Shown here: positions 44,124-53,455 of the stretch, one piece after another
How the letters are laid out: every line of letters starts with the position of its first letter
Numbering within the stretch: position 1 is the first letter of the stretch
Origin: Streptomyces turgidiscabies Car8
Lineage (GTDB): Bacteria; Actinomycetota; Actinomycetes; Streptomycetales; Streptomycetaceae
Assembly: GCF_000331005.1 (NCBI RefSeq)
Contig: NZ_AEJB01000441.1
Coordinates: forward strand, 1 to 64,000
Direction of reading: 5' to 3'
DNA: 64,000 bases
Translations under genes and position numbers: made by a program
Notes under the pieces: generated by a model
What the model was told of the DNA's origin: nothing
What the model saw: the letters and a program-made list of their open reading frames with translations, nothing else
Databases searched by the model: none

Positions 44124-46984
44124 GTGAACGGTGGAACGCGGGCTCGGGACGCGGCGCTCGCCGAGTTGCGCAGGCGACTCGGCAACGGCTTTGCCCTTCT
44201 CGGCCTGACCAAAACTCAGCTCGCCGCCCGGGCGAGTCTGGGCCGCACGACGGTCCAGGAGGCGTTCAATCCCAAGGCACCCGTCCCTTCTCCGGGTACG
44301 ATCGCCGCGCTCGCGCACGCGCTGGGCCTTCCCGAGACCGAGTTGCTGGACCTGCGGCGCACCGCCGTCGGGGAGACATCGGCCTCGGCGGAGGAGGCCG
44401 AAGGTTTGGGGAAGCCGATCGCGGAGTGGGATCCGCATCACCTTGAGGTTCATCCTGCCGGGTCGGACGTGGGTCTGGGACACCCATCCGTCTCCATGCT
44501 CTCCGGATACGTCCGACGCGACCATGACAGGGTGCTTGCCGACTCCGTGGCAGCGGTTGCGGCGGGCGAACGGCGCATGGTGGTGCTGGTCGGGTCGTCC
44601 TCGACAGGCAAGACCCGGGCATGTTGGGAAGCCGTGCAGCCGTTGGCGTCGGAGGGGTGGGCATTGTGGCACCCCTTCAACCCGACGCGTGCCGAGGCGG
44701 CGCATGACGCGCTCGCCCAGGTAGGACCACGCACGGTCGTGTGGCTGAACGAAGCCCAGCACTACCTTGGCGACCACAGCTACGGAGAACGGATCGCCGC
44801 CGCTCTGCACGCCATGCTCACCGCCCCTGGACGCGGGCCCGTGCTCGTACTGGGCACCTTGTGGTCCGAATACGCACGCCGGTACATCGCTCCTCCGACC
44901 CCCAAGGCCCCGGACCCGTACAGCAGGGTGCGGGAACTCCTCACGGGTCGGATCGTGCACGTGCCCGAGACCTTCGACGCGAAGGCACTGCAGGAGGCAA
45001 CCAGGCGAGCACAGACGGGTGATCGACTGCTTGCCGACGCCCTTGGACGGGCCCGCGGCAGCGGTCGGGTGGCACAGGATCTTGCCGGAGCCCCCCTCCT
45101 CCTTCATCGCTACCTGACCGCGAGCCCTCCTGCCAGAGCTGTACTGGAGGCGGCCATGGACGCCCGGCGCCTTGGCATGGGTTTGCACCTGCCCCAGGAC
45201 TTTCTGACCGATGCGGCGGCCGACTACCTCGGCGATGAGGACTACGACGGTTTTCTCCAGCGGCCGGACTGGGCTCGAGACGCTCTGGCCGAACTTGCTG
45301 AGCCTGTCCACGGCAAGCAAGCTCCCCTGCGCTCTGCGTACACCAGCCCCAAGCGGACTCCCCCTGACAGCGGCCCTGTGCTCGCTGAATTGGGCGGAAC
45401 TGGAACCATGTTCCGGCTCGCCGACTATCTGGAGCAGCATGGCCGTCGAACTCGACGTCACCTCTGCCCGCCAGCATCGTTCTGGAGTGCTGCCTTCGAA
45501 CGGCTCACACAGTGCGACGACCTGAACGGGCTTGCTGCGGCGGCGAAGGCCCGACACCGGCTGGAGTGGGCCCATCACCTTCGGCGTCGTGCCGAGCGGG
45601 CTGGTGCTCCCCAAGGGGCTGAGGCAATCGTCGATGAGAGCCACGACTTTGACGTGGACACCGACAGGCTCTGGTCGGGGCGGAGGCCGGGGACCCCGAC
45701 GGTGCGGAAGCTGCGGCCAGGGACGCAGCTGCCGTCGGCAGCCCCTCGGGGTTGTGGGTGATGGGCGTCTGGCGAGCAGAGGCCGGGGAAACGGCTGCTG
45801 CGGAGAAGCTCTTCTCTCAGGCGGTCGAGGCCGGGTTCCTGGAGGCTTTGAGTGACCTTGCCTTGTTGAAGGACGATGCCGGGGATCAACGTACGGCGGA
45901 GGTTCTTGCCCGTAGAGCGGCGAAGGCGGGTCACACGGAGGGCTTGCGGAGCCTTGCGGAGCGGCGTGACAAGAGTGCGAACTACTCGGACGCGGAGGCA
46001 CTGGCACGGGCACTCGCCGACTCCGGATCCACGGAAACCCTGCTGGCACTCGCGCTGGAACGTCAGAAGGCCGGAGACGTAACCGCCGAGGAGCTTTTCC
46101 GGTACTGCGCTGACGCGGGCGACACTCACAGCCTGCACCATCTCGCCCTGCTGCGTGAGGACGCCGAAGACGGGAAGGAGGCGGAAGCCCTCGCACGGCA
46201 GGCGTCCAACGTCGGCGACTCCAATGCCCTGCGCCACTTGGCGATCCGTCGGTGGAAAACAGGAGACATCGACAGCTGTGAGTCACTCCTCCGAGAGGCC
46301 GCAGCTACCGGCGACGTTAAGGCTGCACGCGCGCTGGTCCTCCTTCGGGAGAAGGCGGGGGAATCCTATGGTGCAGAGGCCATCGCGCGGCAGGCAGTCG
46401 ACGCGTGCCGTCCCCAGCTTCTACGCGATCTCGCAGTGCTGCGAGCGAAGGCCGGGGACATGACCGCCGCCGAGCGCCTCTTTCAGGAGGCTGCCGATAC
46501 GGGGCACCGACACGCCATTCAAGAGCTGATCCGGTGGCGGGACGAGACGGGCGACCATGCCGGAGCCGCAGCCCTCGCGCGCGAGACGGTCAACACGGAC
46601 GTCAACAGGCGTCACCCGTTGCACGAGCTGGCGCGGTGGAGGGACGCAAACAGTGACAGCACCGGTGCCGAGTCGTTGTACCGCGAAGCCGCACGCCTCG
46701 GAAGCGACGACGCCCTGGTGGATCTTGCCGTGTCACGGGAGCGAGCTGGGGACCGAGGAGCCGCTGAAGCCCTGTACCGAGAGGCAGCGGACACAGGCAA
46801 CGTCGACGCTCTACGGGCGCTGGTACTGCGGCATGAAGAGAGGGGAGACGGGAAGGGAGTCGAGTCCCTCCTCCGCGAAGCCGCCGATGCGGGGAACGCC
46901 CGCTTCTTCCTCCTCGACTCCCGATGGCCATCGGGGCTGGACCCCGATGGCAAGCCAACGCCCCCATGGAATATGAAGACTTAA
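44124..46984 (+). pseudogene. XRE HTH-P-loop NTPase-TPR protein split by a frameshift near 45670
   Basis: The first frame (44124-45761) encodes an N-terminal XRE-type HTH (LTKTQLAARASLGRTTVQEA, about residues 28-47), Walker A VGSSSTGKTRACW (about 155-167), Walker B VVWLNEAQHYLGD, and a helical part. Near 45670 the continuing homology moves to the -1 frame as VGAEAGDPDGAEAAARDAA, then about ten tetratricopeptide-like repeats of 35 residues (LREDAEDGKEAEALARQAS type) to 46984. Repaired, it is about 950 residues. Such HTH-NTPase-TPR proteins are common in Streptomyces and look like STAND signalling ATPases. A real mutation, base-call error or programmed shift cannot be told apart here. Confidence 0.75.
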
Positions 46985-47062
46985 CTCCACCGGGCAGGCG
47001 TTTGTCCTGGACCAGGACCGTGCAGCCGAATTCTCGGTAGCGGAGTGCCGCGTCCGGGCTCC

Positions 47063-47203
47063 ACAGAAAACGGAGATCCGACTCTCTGGGAAAGCCACCT
47101 GTGCGCCATCCTCGGCCGCGACCTCACCACCGCCGAGCGTCGCACCCTGCCCTCGGGCCAGCCGGAATGGATTTGCCCGGCCTCACCGTCAAGGCTCACT
47201 TGA
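47063..47203 (+). pseudogene. C-terminal remnant of a WD40/STAND-type protein
   Basis: 47 codons reading PTLWESHLCAILGRDLTTAE and then LPSGQPEWICP match the closing motif (W..LC...GR.LT..EW...LP) seen at the end of many Streptomyces WD40-repeat and nSTAND proteins. No repeats remain upstream; homology begins 79 bases after the TPR stop. It is the stump of another deleted conflict-type gene. Confidence 0.4.
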
Positions 47204-47411
47204 TATTGACCGTTCGCAAGACCCGGAGCACCGTGCCCGCACCACGTCCAGCAGACCCGGACAGAGGGTGCACCCCTCCGAGAGAACGTCCACATTGAGG
47301 TAACTGATACCTCAGTAGGGGTGTTTTACCTGTGGCTATGACGAAGAGCGAGCGGCCCCGACCAGCCTTTTCGAGCTGCCTCTTCCCCTTGCGCTCGTAG
47401 ATCTTTGCCAT
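47196..47411 (-). pseudogene. Phage head-tail protein, 5' fragment joined to foreign sequence
   Basis: ATG at 47411 overlaps the stop of the preceding gene. The first 30 or so codons (MAKIYERKGKRQLEKAGRGR) look like a phage tail-component N-terminus. The rest of the 71-codon frame is Gly/Arg-rich with no resemblance to phage proteins, so module B was cut here, at about 47330. Confidence 0.45.
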
Positions 47412-47740
47412 CAGGGCCGCTCCCGAATATCGATCGACCAGTGCCGGGTGCGGCGCTCGCCGTGGTGGTAGGCGGGCGGCGTGACGATCTCCCACATGCG
47501 GCCCTGGTACTCGACGCGGGACCAGAGGGTGACGCCCTCGACATGGGCGTCCACGATCATGCGCGTAACGTTGATCTGCTGCTGACCGGGGACTTCGGCC
47601 TTGCCGCTTCGCTGCGGGATGAAGGCCGCCTTCACCGTGACGGGGTGGTCCTCGTCCACGGCGATCACCGTGTTCCCTCGGTTGTCGACGATCTCCTTCG
47701 TCCGCCATACGCGGGCCGTCTGGCCGCGCCTGCGCTGCAT
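47411..47740 (-). CDS. Phage head-closure/head-tail adaptor protein
   Basis: 109 residues, intact. EIVDNRGNTVIAVDEDHPVT, FIPQRSGKAEVPGQQQINVT and LWSRVEYQGRMWEIVTPPAY follow the all-beta head-closure layout, where a strand-rich barrel seals the connector. It lies three bases downstream of the connector gene and overlaps the next gene by ATGA-type coupling, the normal order for siphovirus heads. ATG at 47740 has GGTGAG upstream. Confidence 0.65.
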   Translation of the reverse strand: MQRRRGQTARVWRTKEIVDNRGNTVIAVDEDHPVTVKAAFIPQRSGKAEVPGQQQINVTRMIVDAHVEGVTLWSRVEYQGRMWEIVTPPAYHHGERRTRHWSIDIRERP

Positions 47741-47742
47741 GC

Positions 47743-48201
47743 TCACCAGGGGGTCGCTGCGTCGCCGAAGAGGGGGAAGCCGTCGCCGCCGTAGTCCACC
47801 GGTACGCATCCGCCGGCACCCGGCTTGGGCTTCGTGCCCCACGCGGAGACGACCACGCTGGAGAAGCCGCGCTTGCGTCTGGCAAGGTCTTCCAGGAGCC
47901 GGATCTCCTCGCGCGTGAAGTAGACGGACCCGGCGTCACGGCCGTGTGCATCGGACCACGCGAGGATCTCGTCCCCGGCCCGGCTCTGCGTGCAGCCGTT
48001 CGGGTTGCGCAGGTACCTTGCGGCAGCCTTCAGGACCAACGTGCGCACCAGGCGAGGAACCGTCTCCTCGGGCCACTCACGGCCGTACGTGGCCGCGAGG
48101 TCGGACGCGTCTTCCAACGCACCGGCCGCGATCCGCAGTTCGTCTTCGTCAAGATCCCAGTCGAGGCGGCCCTTCAGCTCGTCGAGGGTGGCATAGGGCA
48201 C
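47743..48201 (-). CDS. Phage head-tail connector protein (gp6/gp15-like)
   Basis: 152 residues, intact, mostly helical: MPYATLDELKGRLDWDLD, ALEDASDLAATYGREWPEE, VLKAAARYLRNPNGCTQS, then SVYFTREEIRLLEDLARR. This is the pattern of HK97 gp6-like connectors that assemble a ring below the portal. It is placed between capsid and head-closure genes as expected. An unrelated plus-strand gene (48295-48672) has been inserted between it and the capsid gene. Confidence 0.7.
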   Translation of the reverse strand: MPYATLDELKGRLDWDLDEDELRIAAGALEDASDLAATYGREWPEETVPRLVRTLVLKAAARYLRNPNGCTQSRAGDEILAWSDAHGRDAGSVYFTREEIRLLEDLARRKRGFSSVVVSAWGTKPKPGAGGCVPVDYGGDGFPLFGDAATPW

Positions 48202-48294
48202 GCAGTCTCCTTCCTGTAGCCGGGGCGATGAGTGGTGACCGCAGATCCTTCAACCCGGCAGACAGGGCGCTGATCTTCCTGAACGATGACGACC

Positions 48295-48672
48295 ATGAGC
48301 GACGGCGTGTTCAGTTCGGAAGTGAGGCGGCGTGCTGGTGAAGGGGTGACCTATAGCCAGATGGAGGCCGTGACACGGGAGGCCGGAGGTAAGGAGGCAA
48401 CCTTGACTGCGGCATGGTGGAACAAGGTGGCCCTCGGCGAGTCGGCCCCTCCACCTGAGCCGAAGGGCATTCCTGGCGTCGCCGGGGTGCTGGAGATCCC
48501 CGAGCGTGAGGTCGCTGTTCTCGTCTGCAAGCAGTGGTATGGCGTGAGTCCAGATGACTTCGCGCGTGACCTGTTTGACCGGGGCGTGGACAGCGCGGTG
48601 GCCTGGCTGAGGCGTAGCTACGCTTCAATGCGCGAACGTCAGCGATCCGCAGCGAGCGAAGCGAAGAGCTAG
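48295..48672 (+). CDS. Hypothetical plus-strand protein inserted in the head operon
   Basis: 125 residues, predicted soluble. It begins MSDGVFSSEVRRRAGEGVTY and contains EATLTAAWWNKVALGESAPP, VAGVLEIPEREVAVLVCKQW, then FARDLFDRGVDSAVAWLRRS with a basic C-terminus. The first half has the feel of a short XRE-like or phage regulator domain, but I do not recognise it. It faces the minus-strand connector and capsid genes and is intact while they decay. An ATG nine bases upstream is an alternative start. Confidence 0.5.
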   Translation: MSDGVFSSEVRRRAGEGVTYSQMEAVTREAGGKEATLTAAWWNKVALGESAPPPEPKGIPGVAGVLEIPEREVAVLVCKQWYGVSPDDFARDLFDRGVDSAVAWLRRSYASMRERQRSAASEAKS

Positions 48673-48722
48673 GAGGGGGCAGCCAAGCTACCTGCGTCCC
48701 AGCCCCCCGCCCACCTCACCGT

Positions 48723-49790
48723 TTACGCGTTGGCCGGGTCGGTCTCGGCCTTGTAGCCGGTCGGGGTCCACACCATCGCAGTCGGAGATGCCGGTGATGG
48801 TGGCAAGCTCAGACGCGGCGGCCGGGTAGTTCGAGGAGCCGTCGAGGGCCAGCTTGATGCCGCGAACGAAGTGCTCCTGAGTGGAGACGATCTCCTTCTC
48901 GTTGACCGCGTCCCAGCCGACCAGGACGTCAGTCACGGAGCGGAAGCCCGCGTACGTGTTCACGACGGAACGATCCTGCATGTAGAGCGGGTCATAGTCG
49001 CGGACCCAGCGCAGCGCGATGTTCTCGAACGAGGTGGTCGCGCCGTACGGAACGGACTGCGGGATGCTCGGGGCGCCGGACAGGAAGTTGAATGCGCTGG
49101 ACGCGAAGGCGTACGCGGCGTCGGCCGGGATGGTCTGGTCGACCACGATGCGGAAGCCCATGCGGTCGCCGATGCTCGCGAGGCGAAGGGCGGACTCGGC
49201 CTCGGCGTCGCCAACGTTCTGCGCGAGGTTGAGCTTGTCGTCGTTCAAAAGCGCCGACTCGAACTCGGTGCCGACGAGGAGGTAACGGCCCTCCTTGGGC
49301 GCGTGGAACGCGTTCAGGAGGCGCCGGGCCTCGATGATGGCGCCGCGCAGGTTCGCGACCGAGTTACCGATGACGGCGTTGTACGTCTGGTTGGTCAGCG
49401 TCTTGACCGCCCGGCGCTGGAGACCGCGCGCGACCGCCTTGGACTGTGGGCGCAGAAGCTTGGACCACTGGTCGATGTCGAAGTCGTTCTGCTCGTCGGT
49501 GAGCTTGACGGCCGAGTAGACGTTGCCGCCGAAGGTCACAGCGATGGTCCGCTCGCTGTACTCGTCGAAGACGATCGGGCTCGTGCGGTCGTTCCTCCAC
49601 CCGTACTCGTGGAAGGGGAGGATGCCCTCGACCTTCATCGAGATGGTGTCGTTTTCCGCGCCCTTGAACTGGTCGACGCCCTGCTTCTGGAACAGGTTCG
49701 GGATCACGAGTTCCTGTTCGAGCGTGCCGACTGCGGTGTTGACGAGCTTCTGCGGCTTGACGACTTGGTGCTGTGCGGTGGGGATGGGAC
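48723..49790 (-). pseudogene. Phage major capsid protein (HK97-fold type), start codon lost and 3' frameshift
   Basis: About 355 residues. Conserved reading begins QHQVVKPQKLVNTAVGTLEQ, then GILPFHEYGWRNDRTSP, VTFGGNVYSAVKLTDEQNDF, SIGDRMGFRIVVDQTIPADA and FRSVTDVLVGW. The ribosome site GGAGG (49794-49798) is followed by an in-frame TAA and then GTC where a start codon should be; the next usable start is an internal GTG at 49707. Near 48785 the frame shifts, and the expected ending MVWTPTGYKAETDPANA is read in another frame, to a TAA at 48723. Two defects in one gene point to decay. Confidence 0.8.
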
Positions 49791-50013
49791 TTACCTCCGA
49801 TGGGCTTGGCGTGCGTGGGTGCAGCCCTACGCTTCTCCGCTGATTTGCGCCTGTTGGGCGGACGGGCTACCGTCGACGCCATTCCCGCCTAGGAGTGCTG
49901 GAGAGCCGTTGCTCTCCGGCGTCGAGCAGACCCGTGTTCTGAACCGGACCTGGACCGATGCCACTTCAAAAAACTCCTAAATATGATCTCTGTTGGATCA
50001 TGGAAGGCGGGAA

Positions 50014-50223
50014 ATGTCCGGGCGCGATTTCACAAAGCAGTACGTGCTGATGGTGCTGCTTATCGCGACAGTGGTAGGGCTGGGTGTGATGGTGCTGGCC
50101 CTCGTCGCGCACCACGGCCTCTGGGAGAGTGGCTGCTATGGCGCGGGAGCCTTCATCGGCTCATTTGCCCTTGCTCGATGGGTGTTTGGGCAGTTGGGAC
50201 TGCTGAGCCGAGACGACGGCTAG
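50014..50223 (+). CDS. Small membrane protein, plus-strand gene between capsid and scaffold
   Basis: 69 residues. Two hydrophobic helices (YVLMVLLIATVVGLGVMVLA and CYGAGAFIGSFALARWVFG) flank a short loop. ATG at 50014 lies in an AT-rich spot after GGAAGGCGGG. Its TAG overlaps the minus-strand scaffold stop within a shared CTAG. Function unknown; it is one of several small plus-strand genes placed between head genes. Confidence 0.6.
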   Translation: MSGRDFTKQYVLMVLLIATVVGLGVMVLALVAHHGLWESGCYGAGAFIGSFALARWVFGQLGLLSRDDG

Positions 50224-50747
50224 AAGCGCCGTGTACGTCGAGCCAGCTTGCGCGGGTCCATCTCTCCGTCGTCATTGTCGGACGGGTTGAGTCCACCGCC
50301 CAGAGCGGGCGGGGGCGCAGGGGTAACGAATGCCTGAAGTGCCTTCGCGTCGGCCTCCAGTTCGTCTGGGATATCGCCGCGAAGGCGTCCGGCTAGGGCC
50401 TCGGGGAGATCGAACTTGCGCGCCACGGTGGAGACGAGGAGGGAGCGCTCAAGGTCGACGTTCTTGGCCTTCACGTCCGCGAGAGCGGCCTCGACCTCAT
50501 CGGGCGTCTTCGCCTCGGAGAGCTTCGTCTCGGCGTCACGCAGCCGCGTGCGGTATCCGGCCGCCTCGCCACGGACCTTCGCCAGTTTCTTGCGTGCCCA
50601 GTCGGGCAACTCGTCCTCGGAACTGGTGGACGTCCCGCCGGCACCAGCCTTGTCGTCCGGCTTCTGCTCCTCGTCCGGCTTCTGGCCGGGTGGAGTCTCG
50701 CCGGGCTTCTCCTCGGTCGACGTCTCGTCAGGCTTCTCTTCGGGCAC
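50220..50747 (-). CDS. Phage capsid scaffolding-type protein
   Basis: 175 residues, intact. An acidic, low-complexity N-terminus (EEKPDETSTEEKPGE) is followed by a long coiled-coil (ELPDWARKKLAKVRGEAAGY through LADVKAKNVDLERSLLVST), then FDLPEALAGRLRGDIPDELE and a Pro-rich linker ending in a basic tail KLARRTRRF. Acidic/coiled-coil proteins directly upstream of capsid genes are assembly scaffolds. GTG at 50747 starts one base after the MuF-like stop. Confidence 0.75.
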   Translation of the reverse strand: MPEEKPDETSTEEKPGETPPGQKPDEEQKPDDKAGAGGTSTSSEDELPDWARKKLAKVRGEAAGYRTRLRDAETKLSEAKTPDEVEAALADVKAKNVDLERSLLVSTVARKFDLPEALAGRLRGDIPDELEADAKALQAFVTPAPPPALGGGLNPSDNDDGEMDPRKLARRTRRF

Positions 50748-50748
50748 T

Positions 50749-51906
50749 TCACGCCTCCGGGGCTGTGTCAGTGGACTGCCGCGCCTCCTGGGCTGCGGCT
50801 CGCTGCTTGCTGCGGATGAAGCGGCGCCAGACGGTCACTGCGGCCTTTCCGCTGTGGCCCCTCGTGAACCTCCGGCCACAGGGCCTCGTATTGCCGTGAC
50901 AAGGCGGTCAGCTCGCTCGACTGGTACTGATCCCGGCTCCAGACCGGCATCGCGTAGCAGTGGCAGTTGTCGTGGTAGCGGTCGCCGTCGTTGAACGTGG
51001 CGGACTCGCGGCTCTTGTAGACCGGGCCCCGGCTGATCAACATGGCGCACCAGCCGCACGGGGGGTGCCCGTGCGGGACAGACGTACGTACCCGAGGGCC
51101 CGCCGGTCGCGCGACATGTGCGTCCCGTTCGCCGACCGGCCGCCGTTCATCGCGACGCGCGAGGCGGCTGCGGCCTGCTGTGCGCCCGCCTGACGGTGGG
51201 CCTCGTCGGGGTCAGCGTCTTCGAGGGTCATGCGCCGGTCGAGGCTCGCGGTGCCGAGGGCCTCCAGCACGATCCGAAGTTCCTCTTCGGCCTGGCGCTC
51301 GACGCGCTCCTCTTCGGCGCGGAGCCCCTCCAGTTCCTCGACGAGGACGCGTTCCCAGTCTGGGTCGTCCTCGTCGTCTTGCACCTCGGCGTTGGTGCCG
51401 GCGCCTTCGAGAACTTCTCCGGCCTCGTCGTCGAGGGCCTGCCCCGAGGTGCTGCCGGGCGCCTGGCCCGGAACGTCCTGCGGGGTGTCGTTCTCGACTT
51501 GGCGGGCGGACGAGGCTTCCCCGTCAGCGACGGTCGCGGCCTCGCCCCCCTGTTCAGCGGGCGGCTGGTAGTTGCCCGCCAGTTCGGCGAACTCCCTGCG
51601 CAGGTCCGCCAGGGTCACGTACGACGGTTCGGGGTGATAGGGGTCAGCAACCGTGCGGCCGGTCTGGAGTGCACGGGCGAGCCGGTAGTAGGCCCGCGCG
51701 AGATCCCGGGACTGACGGCGACGGCTCATGACGAGCGTGATCGCCTTGCGCAGCCAGGCGCCAGCCGTGGCCGCTCGCCGTTCGACCGGGACATCCGCCC
51801 ACAGGGCGAGAGCCTCGGCCGTGGTCTGTGCGCCGATCTGCGTCAGCGCGACATGGAAGGCGGCCGAGACTTCGTCGGTCTCGGCCTGCCTCGCCGCCTT
51901 GCTCAT
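50749..51906 (-). pseudogene. Phage MuF/minor head protein of module B, two frameshifts
   Basis: ATG at 51906 overlaps the upstream stop. The N-terminal helical half (MSKAARQAETDEVSAAFHVA, LWADVPVERRAATAGAWLRK) and an acidic linker are intact. The frame shifts near 51060, at GYVRLSRTGTP, to CGWCAMLISRGPVYKSRE and NDGDRYHDNCHCYAMPVW, the Cys/His block of MuF-like proteins. It shifts again near 50850 to AAVTVWRRFIRSKQRAAAQE, ending at 50749. Both breaks leave the conserved sequence readable, so decay is fairly recent. Confidence 0.7.
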
Positions 51907-52508
51907 GCAGCCACCGCAACGGAATCCGCGGTGACCGAGGCAGGTTCAGCGGACGCCCGCGTCAGCGCGGAGGCGAGCTGCCCCACCGAGTCTTCGTCCT
52001 CGGCGAGTTCGTCCCACTCGTCCAGCTCGGTTTGAGTGACGTTCGGGACACGCTTCCACAAGCCCTTGGCCGTGTTGCGCGTCTGGTCGCGAGAGACGGC
52101 CGCGATCTGCACCCACGCCTGCGGGTGGGGCACGCCGACCGGCTGCCCGTCTGGGCCCCAGTGCAAGAAGCGGCTCGGGCCGACGAATTCGACGAGCGAG
52201 ATCACGGCCAGGAGGGGGTCCTTGCCCCAGCCCTTGAGCCTCTGCAAGACGCCCTTGCGGTACGTGAACCGACCGGCCTCGTCGACCGCGTACCACCACA
52301 GCAGGAAGCGGAGCTGCTCGCGGGTGAAGCGCCAGGGGCCGCCGTCCTCTGCCTTCAGGTACTCGGCGCACCAACCGGCGATCTGCCAACCAAGCGTGTG
52401 CTCCGGGAGTTTCCAGGAGCCGTCCGGTTCCTTCGCCCATGTCGGGCCGAGGAAGGTCGGTTCGAGAGCGTCGATCTCCTCGGGAGCCAGCGTGGGGATG
52501 AGGCTCAC
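51903..52508 (-). CDS. In-frame fusion of terminase large-subunit N-terminus to portal C-terminus
   Basis: 201 residues. Residues 1-145 are a terminase ATPase N-terminus: LGWQIAGWCAEYLKAEDGGP, FLLWWYAVDEAGRF and RLKGWGKDPLLAVISLVEF (a Walker A-like GWGKDP), then IAAVSRDQTRNT. Right after this point the text becomes AKGLWKRVPNVTQTELDEWD, which reads like the C-terminal end of an actinophage portal. The join is in frame and loses the terminase nuclease domain and most of the portal. The fused stop overlaps the MuF start normally. The open frame probably survives by chance. Confidence 0.65.
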   Translation of the reverse strand: MSLIPTLAPEEIDALEPTFLGPTWAKEPDGSWKLPEHTLGWQIAGWCAEYLKAEDGGPWRFTREQLRFLLWWYAVDEAGRFTYRKGVLQRLKGWGKDPLLAVISLVEFVGPSRFLHWGPDGQPVGVPHPQAWVQIAAVSRDQTRNTAKGLWKRVPNVTQTELDEWDELAEDEDSVGQLASALTRASAEPASVTADSVAVAA

Positions 52509-52718
52509 CCCCTACGAGCATCTGGCATCAACGCGTGTGGATGCCAGATGAGTTGGCTATACTCGCCAAGGTTGAAGAGACTTATGAAGGCGAGAGGCGT
52601 TGGTGCAGATGACCGAGCACTACAGCGCGGCGGCAGAGATTCTATAGGCGCGCCTGGCCGGCGCTCTCCTGTGGCGACGCCCTTTGGGCGGCGACGTCGT
52701 ATAGCTGACCGGTGGTGG

Positions 52719-52985
52719 ATGAACCCTGCCCTGGCTCAGATCGCGACGCTCTGGCAAAGCATGGGAGGGCCTTCCTTGTCTGCAACCACTTCAACCTGCG
52801 ACCACCGCGTGTACCACGTAGTTATTGTCGCCCTGATCTCCGTAACCACCGGTCTCGCTATCGGGACCGGCTTCGCTGCTCTCGGGCAGGCACCGTTCAC
52901 CGCTGTTGCCTCCGGTGCCGCTGTGGCGGCGTTCTTCTTCACGGCGGGCATGGGTGCGGTCGCCTACGTGAAGCGGCAGGCGTAG
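52719..52985 (+). CDS. Small membrane protein, plus-strand gene between terminase genes
   Basis: 88 residues. After a polar N-terminus, two hydrophobic helices (YHVVIVALISVTTGLAIGTG and AVASGAAVAAFFFTAGMGAV) end in a basic YVKRQA. ATG at 52719 is tentative; an internal ATG near 52761 is also possible. It lies between the large- and small-terminase genes and is followed by a hairpin terminator shared with the opposite strand. Function unknown. Confidence 0.55.
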   Translation: MNPALAQIATLWQSMGGPSLSATTSTCDHRVYHVVIVALISVTTGLAIGTGFAALGQAPFTAVASGAAVAAFFFTAGMGAVAYVKRQA

Positions 52986-52993
52986 TAGGCAAT

Positions 52994-53022
52994 CGCGGGG
53001 CGGTCCGTACGGCCGCCCCGCG
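52994..53022. terminator. Bidirectional hairpin terminator
   Basis: Arms CGCGGGGCGG and CCGCCCCGCG around a 9-base loop, between the plus-strand membrane gene and the minus-strand small-terminase stop. Confidence 0.75.
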
Positions 53023-53026
53023 CCGC

Positions 53027-53455
53027 TCACTCGGCAAGCCCGAGATCCTTCTTGTAGTCGGCGATGGCGAGCACGGCTGCGGACTGCTCCTCGGGCTCAG
53101 GCTCGTGCAGTTCGATGCGCACACGTCGCCGGTCGCCCTCGGCGACGAGGAGTCGCTCGAAGGCGCCGTAGATGGTCTGGAGCATCTGGCCCGACCGCTT
53201 CCCCGACTTCTGGTAGAAGGAGAGGTCTTCGCAGAGGGAGTAGGCGAGGGCCCAGTCGCTCGCTTGGTAGAAGTCGGCTTGGCCGGACTCCTTCAGGGCG
53301 TCCCACAGGCGCTTTGCGATCGGGTGCCAGGTACGGTCGCCGTTCGGCACCTTCGTGGGCCGGGCGATGCCGCGCGTCACCGACTGGAAATCTCCGCCCT
53401 TGCGCTCGCGCGGGCGGGCGAGGTCGGCTTCACGGTTGGGCACGGGGCCGGGCAC
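53027..53455 (-). CDS. Phage terminase small subunit-like protein
   Basis: 142 residues. It opens VPGPVPNREADLARPRERKG and continues NGDRTWHPIAKRLWDALKES, ADFYQASDWALAYSLCEDLS, then GAFERLLVAEGDRRRVRIEL. This is a standard actinophage small-terminase layout with a helical DNA-binding core. GTG at 53455 is chosen because GGAGG lies eight bases upstream; the frame continues further but without a ribosome site. It is the first gene of module B and appears intact, although its large-subunit partner is destroyed. Confidence 0.75.
   Translation of the reverse strand: MPGPVPNREADLARPRERKGGDFQSVTRGIARPTKVPNGDRTWHPIAKRLWDALKESGQADFYQASDWALAYSLCEDLSFYQKSGKRSGQMLQTIYGAFERLLVAEGDRRRVRIELHEPEPEEQSAAVLAIADYKKDLGLAE

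Noticed and set aside
43644..46286. 880-codon minus-strand open frame opposite the XRE-NTPase-TPR gene
   Set aside because: Composition is Arg/Pro-rich with no domain; the plus strand carries the recognisable HTH, Walker and TPR motifs.
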